Shown: piece after piece, positions 62,337-64,000 of the stretch
How positions within the stretch are numbered: position 1 is the stretch's first letter
Layout of the letters: every line of letters begins with the position of its first letter
Assembly (NCBI RefSeq): GCF_014200015.1
Contig: NZ_JACHOT010000008.1
Location: forward strand, 62,001 to 126,000
DNA from: Aminobacter niigataensis
Lineage (GTDB): Bacteria > Pseudomonadota > Alphaproteobacteria > Rhizobiales > Rhizobiaceae
Direction of reading: 5' to 3'
DNA length: 64,000 bases
Translations under genes and position numbers: made by a program
Notes under the pieces: model-generated
Told to the model about the DNA's origin: nothing
Databases searched by the model: none
What the model saw: the letters and a program-made list of their open reading frames with translations, nothing else

Positions 62337-64000
62337 GAGATGGTTCCAAGCACGCGCAGCTCGACGCCCTTGGCGATCTCGACATGGCTGAGCACCGGCA
62401 GGGTCGGGAACAGCCGTTCGATGATCATGCGGACATAGGGCCGGGCGTCGGGGGCGGTGACGAGCACGAAGCGCTCGCCGGCCTCGAGGTGGATGCGGAT
62501 CGCCTTCGAGGCGTCCTGGCCGAATTCCTCGAGCTGGCGCGGGTCGATGTCGAATTCGCGTACTTCGCCCTTGGCGTCGCGTTTGAGGCTCTGGTGAAAG
62601 GCGAGGTCCCAGCGGTTGCCGAGACGCAGCACCTTGAGCACGCCGCTTTCGCCAAGGTCGCCGCAGATCTGCTGGGCCATGCGGATGCGGACATGCTCGA
62701 CGATCTGCTCGGTGCGGCGGACATGGGGGGATATCTCGGCGATGGCCTCGATGATGAGGTGGAGATTGCGGATCGACACGCGCTCGGCGAGCAACAGCTT
62801 CAGCACGGCCTGCAGGCCGGGATAGGTGATGTGCGAGGTGCAGATCTCGTCGGCAAGCTTGCGGTATTCCGGATCCTGGCGTTCGAGCAGCGCCTTCATG
62901 TCCTTGTAGGACAGCAGCTGCGGCAGGTTGTTGCGGATCACCTCGGAGAGATGGGTGAGCAGCACCGACATATTGTCGGCGAAGGTGAACTGCTCGCGCT
63001 TGAGGTCCTCGGCGAAGGAATCGAGCACCGAAAACGCGCGCATGCCGAAGGCGGGTTCGCGAACTTCCTCGCCCGGAATGTCGGGCAGTTCGCGCGAGCC
63101 GAGCAGCACCATGATCTCGCCGACGCGCATCTGGTATTCGGCGACGACCGTGCCGTGGATCTTGATCTGGTAGCTCTTGGGCGGGATCGAGTAGTCGTCG
63201 GTCATCCTGACTTCAGGCACGACGAAGCCGTATTGGGTGGCGAACTTCTTGCGCATCTTCGACATGCGGAAGGCGAGTTCCTGATGCGTTGCAAGCAGGC
63301 GCGTCGACAACTGCTTGCCGATCAGGAGTTCGATCTCGGCGGTGGCGAGCGATGCCTTGACCGAGTTCTTTTCCTCTTCGACCTTGTCGACTTCCGCCTG
63401 CTTCTTCTCGGCGTCGGCCTCGGCGACGCGGCGGTTGTGGCGCATCGGGATGACGTAACCGAGTGCGGCCATGCCGGCAGCGAGCGTGACGAACGGGAAC
63501 ATCGGCAGGCCGGGCATCAAGCCGAGCAACAGCAGCAGGCCGGCGGCGACGTAGAGCGCGCGCGGATAGGCGCCGAGCTGGCCGAACACTGCCTGGTCGG
63601 TCGAGCCGCGCGTGCCGCCCTTGGAGACCAGCAGGCCGGCGGCGAGCGAGACGATGAGGGCCGGGATCTGGGTCACCAGACCGTCACCGACCGACAGCTT
63701 GATGAACACGTCGGCGGCTTCGCCCATGCCCATGTCGTGGCGGAAATAGCCGATGGCGATGCCGCCGACGATGTTGATGGCGGTGATCATCAGGCCGGCG
63801 ATGGCGTCGCCGCGGACGAATTTCGAGGCACCGTCCATCGAGCCGAAAAACGAGCTTTCCTCTTCCAGTTCGCGGCGGCGCAATTGAGCGGTCTTGTCGT
63901 CGATCATGCCGGCGGCGAGATCGGCGTCGATCGACATCTGCTTGCCGGGGATGGCGTCGAGGGTGAAACGCGCGCCGACTTCGGCGATACGCGTCGCACC
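62333..64000 (-). CDS. flhA: Flagellar export protein FlhA (partial; 5' end beyond the window)
   Basis: The last 555 residues of FlhA. The frame continues to the window edge without a start, and codons 64000-63938 already match the family ([30 protein letters not shown]). This is the FHIPEP signature region, followed by transmembrane helices ([41 protein letters not shown]) and the large cytoplasmic domain that docks export substrates ([17 protein letters not shown] ... [20 protein letters not shown]). About 140 N-terminal residues lie outside. It overlaps fliR by 4 bases. Confidence 0.96.
   Translation of the reverse strand, partial: GATRIAEVGARFTLDAIPGKQMSIDADLAAGMIDDKTAQLRRRELEEESSFFGSMDGASKFVRGDAIAGLMITAINIVGGIAIGYFRHDMGMGEAADVFIKLSVGDGLVTQIPALIVSLAAGLLVSKGGTRGSTDQAVFGQLGAYPRALYVAAGLLLLLGLMPGLPMFPFVTLAAGMAALGYVIPMRHNRRVAEADAEKKQAEVDKVEEEKNSVKASLATAEIELLIGKQLSTRLLATHQELAFRMSKMRKKFATQYGFVVPEVRMTDDYSIPPKSYQIKIHGTVVAEYQMRVGEIMVLLGSRELPDIPGEEVREPAFGMRAFSVLDSFAEDLKREQFTFADNMSVLLTHLSEVIRNNLPQLLSYKDMKALLERQDPEYRKLADEICTSHITYPGLQAVLKLLLAERVSIRNLHLIIEAIAEISPHVRRTEQIVEHVRIRMAQQICGDLGESGVLKVLRLGNRWDLAFHQSLKRDAKGEVREFDIDPRQLEEFGQDASKAIRIHLEAGERFVLVTAPDARPYVRMIIERLFPTLPVLSHVEIAKGVELRVLGTIS

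Overview
The window looks like core chromosome of a GC-rich Hyphomicrobiales (Rhizobiales) bacterium, most likely a Mesorhizobium/Aminobacter-type member of the Phyllobacteriaceae. The evidence is the gene set: CpdR, an Omp10-type lipoprotein, homospermidine synthase, an alphaproteobacterial ornithine decarboxylase, a CheL-type rod-binding protein, an MmgR-like (alpha-r8) small RNA and a ROSE-type RNA thermometer. I see no transposase, integrase, prophage block or CRISPR array. The genus is an inference from gene content, not from a search.

Layout. 1-3.3 kb: an AraC regulator divergent from a cupin gene and a flavin monooxygenase gene. 3.4-6.1 kb: tRNA-Val(GAC), cpdR, an N-formylglutamate amidohydrolase, a small RNA of the MmgR type, and a HisN-type phosphatase. 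6.1-10.8 kb: a monoacylglycerol-lipase-like hydrolase, an IbpA-type small heat-shock protein behind an RNA thermometer, an Rrf2 regulator divergent from an epoxide-hydrolase-like enzyme, and a threonine-aldolase-like enzyme. 11-17.6 kb: gltB-gltD, the NADPH glutamate synthase. 17.6-23.1 kb: a DUF459 SGNH hydrolase, a lytic transglycosylase, galU, a cobalamin riboswitch with bluB, and a probably acquired RibD-type reductase. 23.2-32.8 kb: a beta-barrel outer-membrane protein, the arabinose-5-phosphate isomerase KpsF, a QmcA/NfeD pair, a DAO-type oxidoreductase, hemH, a 5'-nucleotidase with a C-terminal LysM domain, and omp10. 33-37.3 kb: homospermidine synthase, a DUF3445 haem protein, and overlapping pabB and pabC-like genes. 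37.3-46.6 kb: PepF, a sigma-54 response regulator, a DUF882 wall peptidase, Eda, an endolysin-like muramidase, TrhO and a DUF533 protein. 46.7-59.4 kb: a candidate small RNA, SDR, sterol desaturase, PLP aminotransferase, GNAT, a NicO nickel/cobalt exporter with its DUF1007 partner, LysR, a membrane-anchored DUF1963 protein, amidase, ornithine decarboxylase with a long structured leader, GNAT and an SCP2 protein. 59.6-64 kb: the 3' end of a flagellar operon on the minus strand (flhA, fliR, a FliJ-like gene, cheL, flgN-like and an uncharacterised membrane protein).

How the genes connect. Glutamate synthase, an MmgR-like RNA (linked to nitrogen and storage-polymer control in Sinorhizobium) and N-formylglutamate hydrolysis touch nitrogen metabolism. 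Ornithine decarboxylase (putrescine) and homospermidine synthase are consecutive steps to homospermidine, the characteristic rhizobial polyamine, although their genes are 23 kb apart. Several genes act in the cell envelope: MltB, DUF459, DUF882, muramidase, KpsF, GalU, Omp10 and the barrel protein.

The richest layer is RNA and cis-regulatory: a ROSE thermometer with the conserved bulged G opposite the Shine-Dalgarno, an alpha-r8 sRNA with its own promoter, a B12 riboswitch, a multi-stem ornithine decarboxylase leader, a LiuR-like palindrome before the SCP2 gene, and two heptamer-built inverted repeats. I did not find a convincing new defence, secretion or biosynthetic system. The least understood loci are the membrane-DUF1963 protein, the last gene of the flagellar operon and the candidate sRNA near 46.7 kb.
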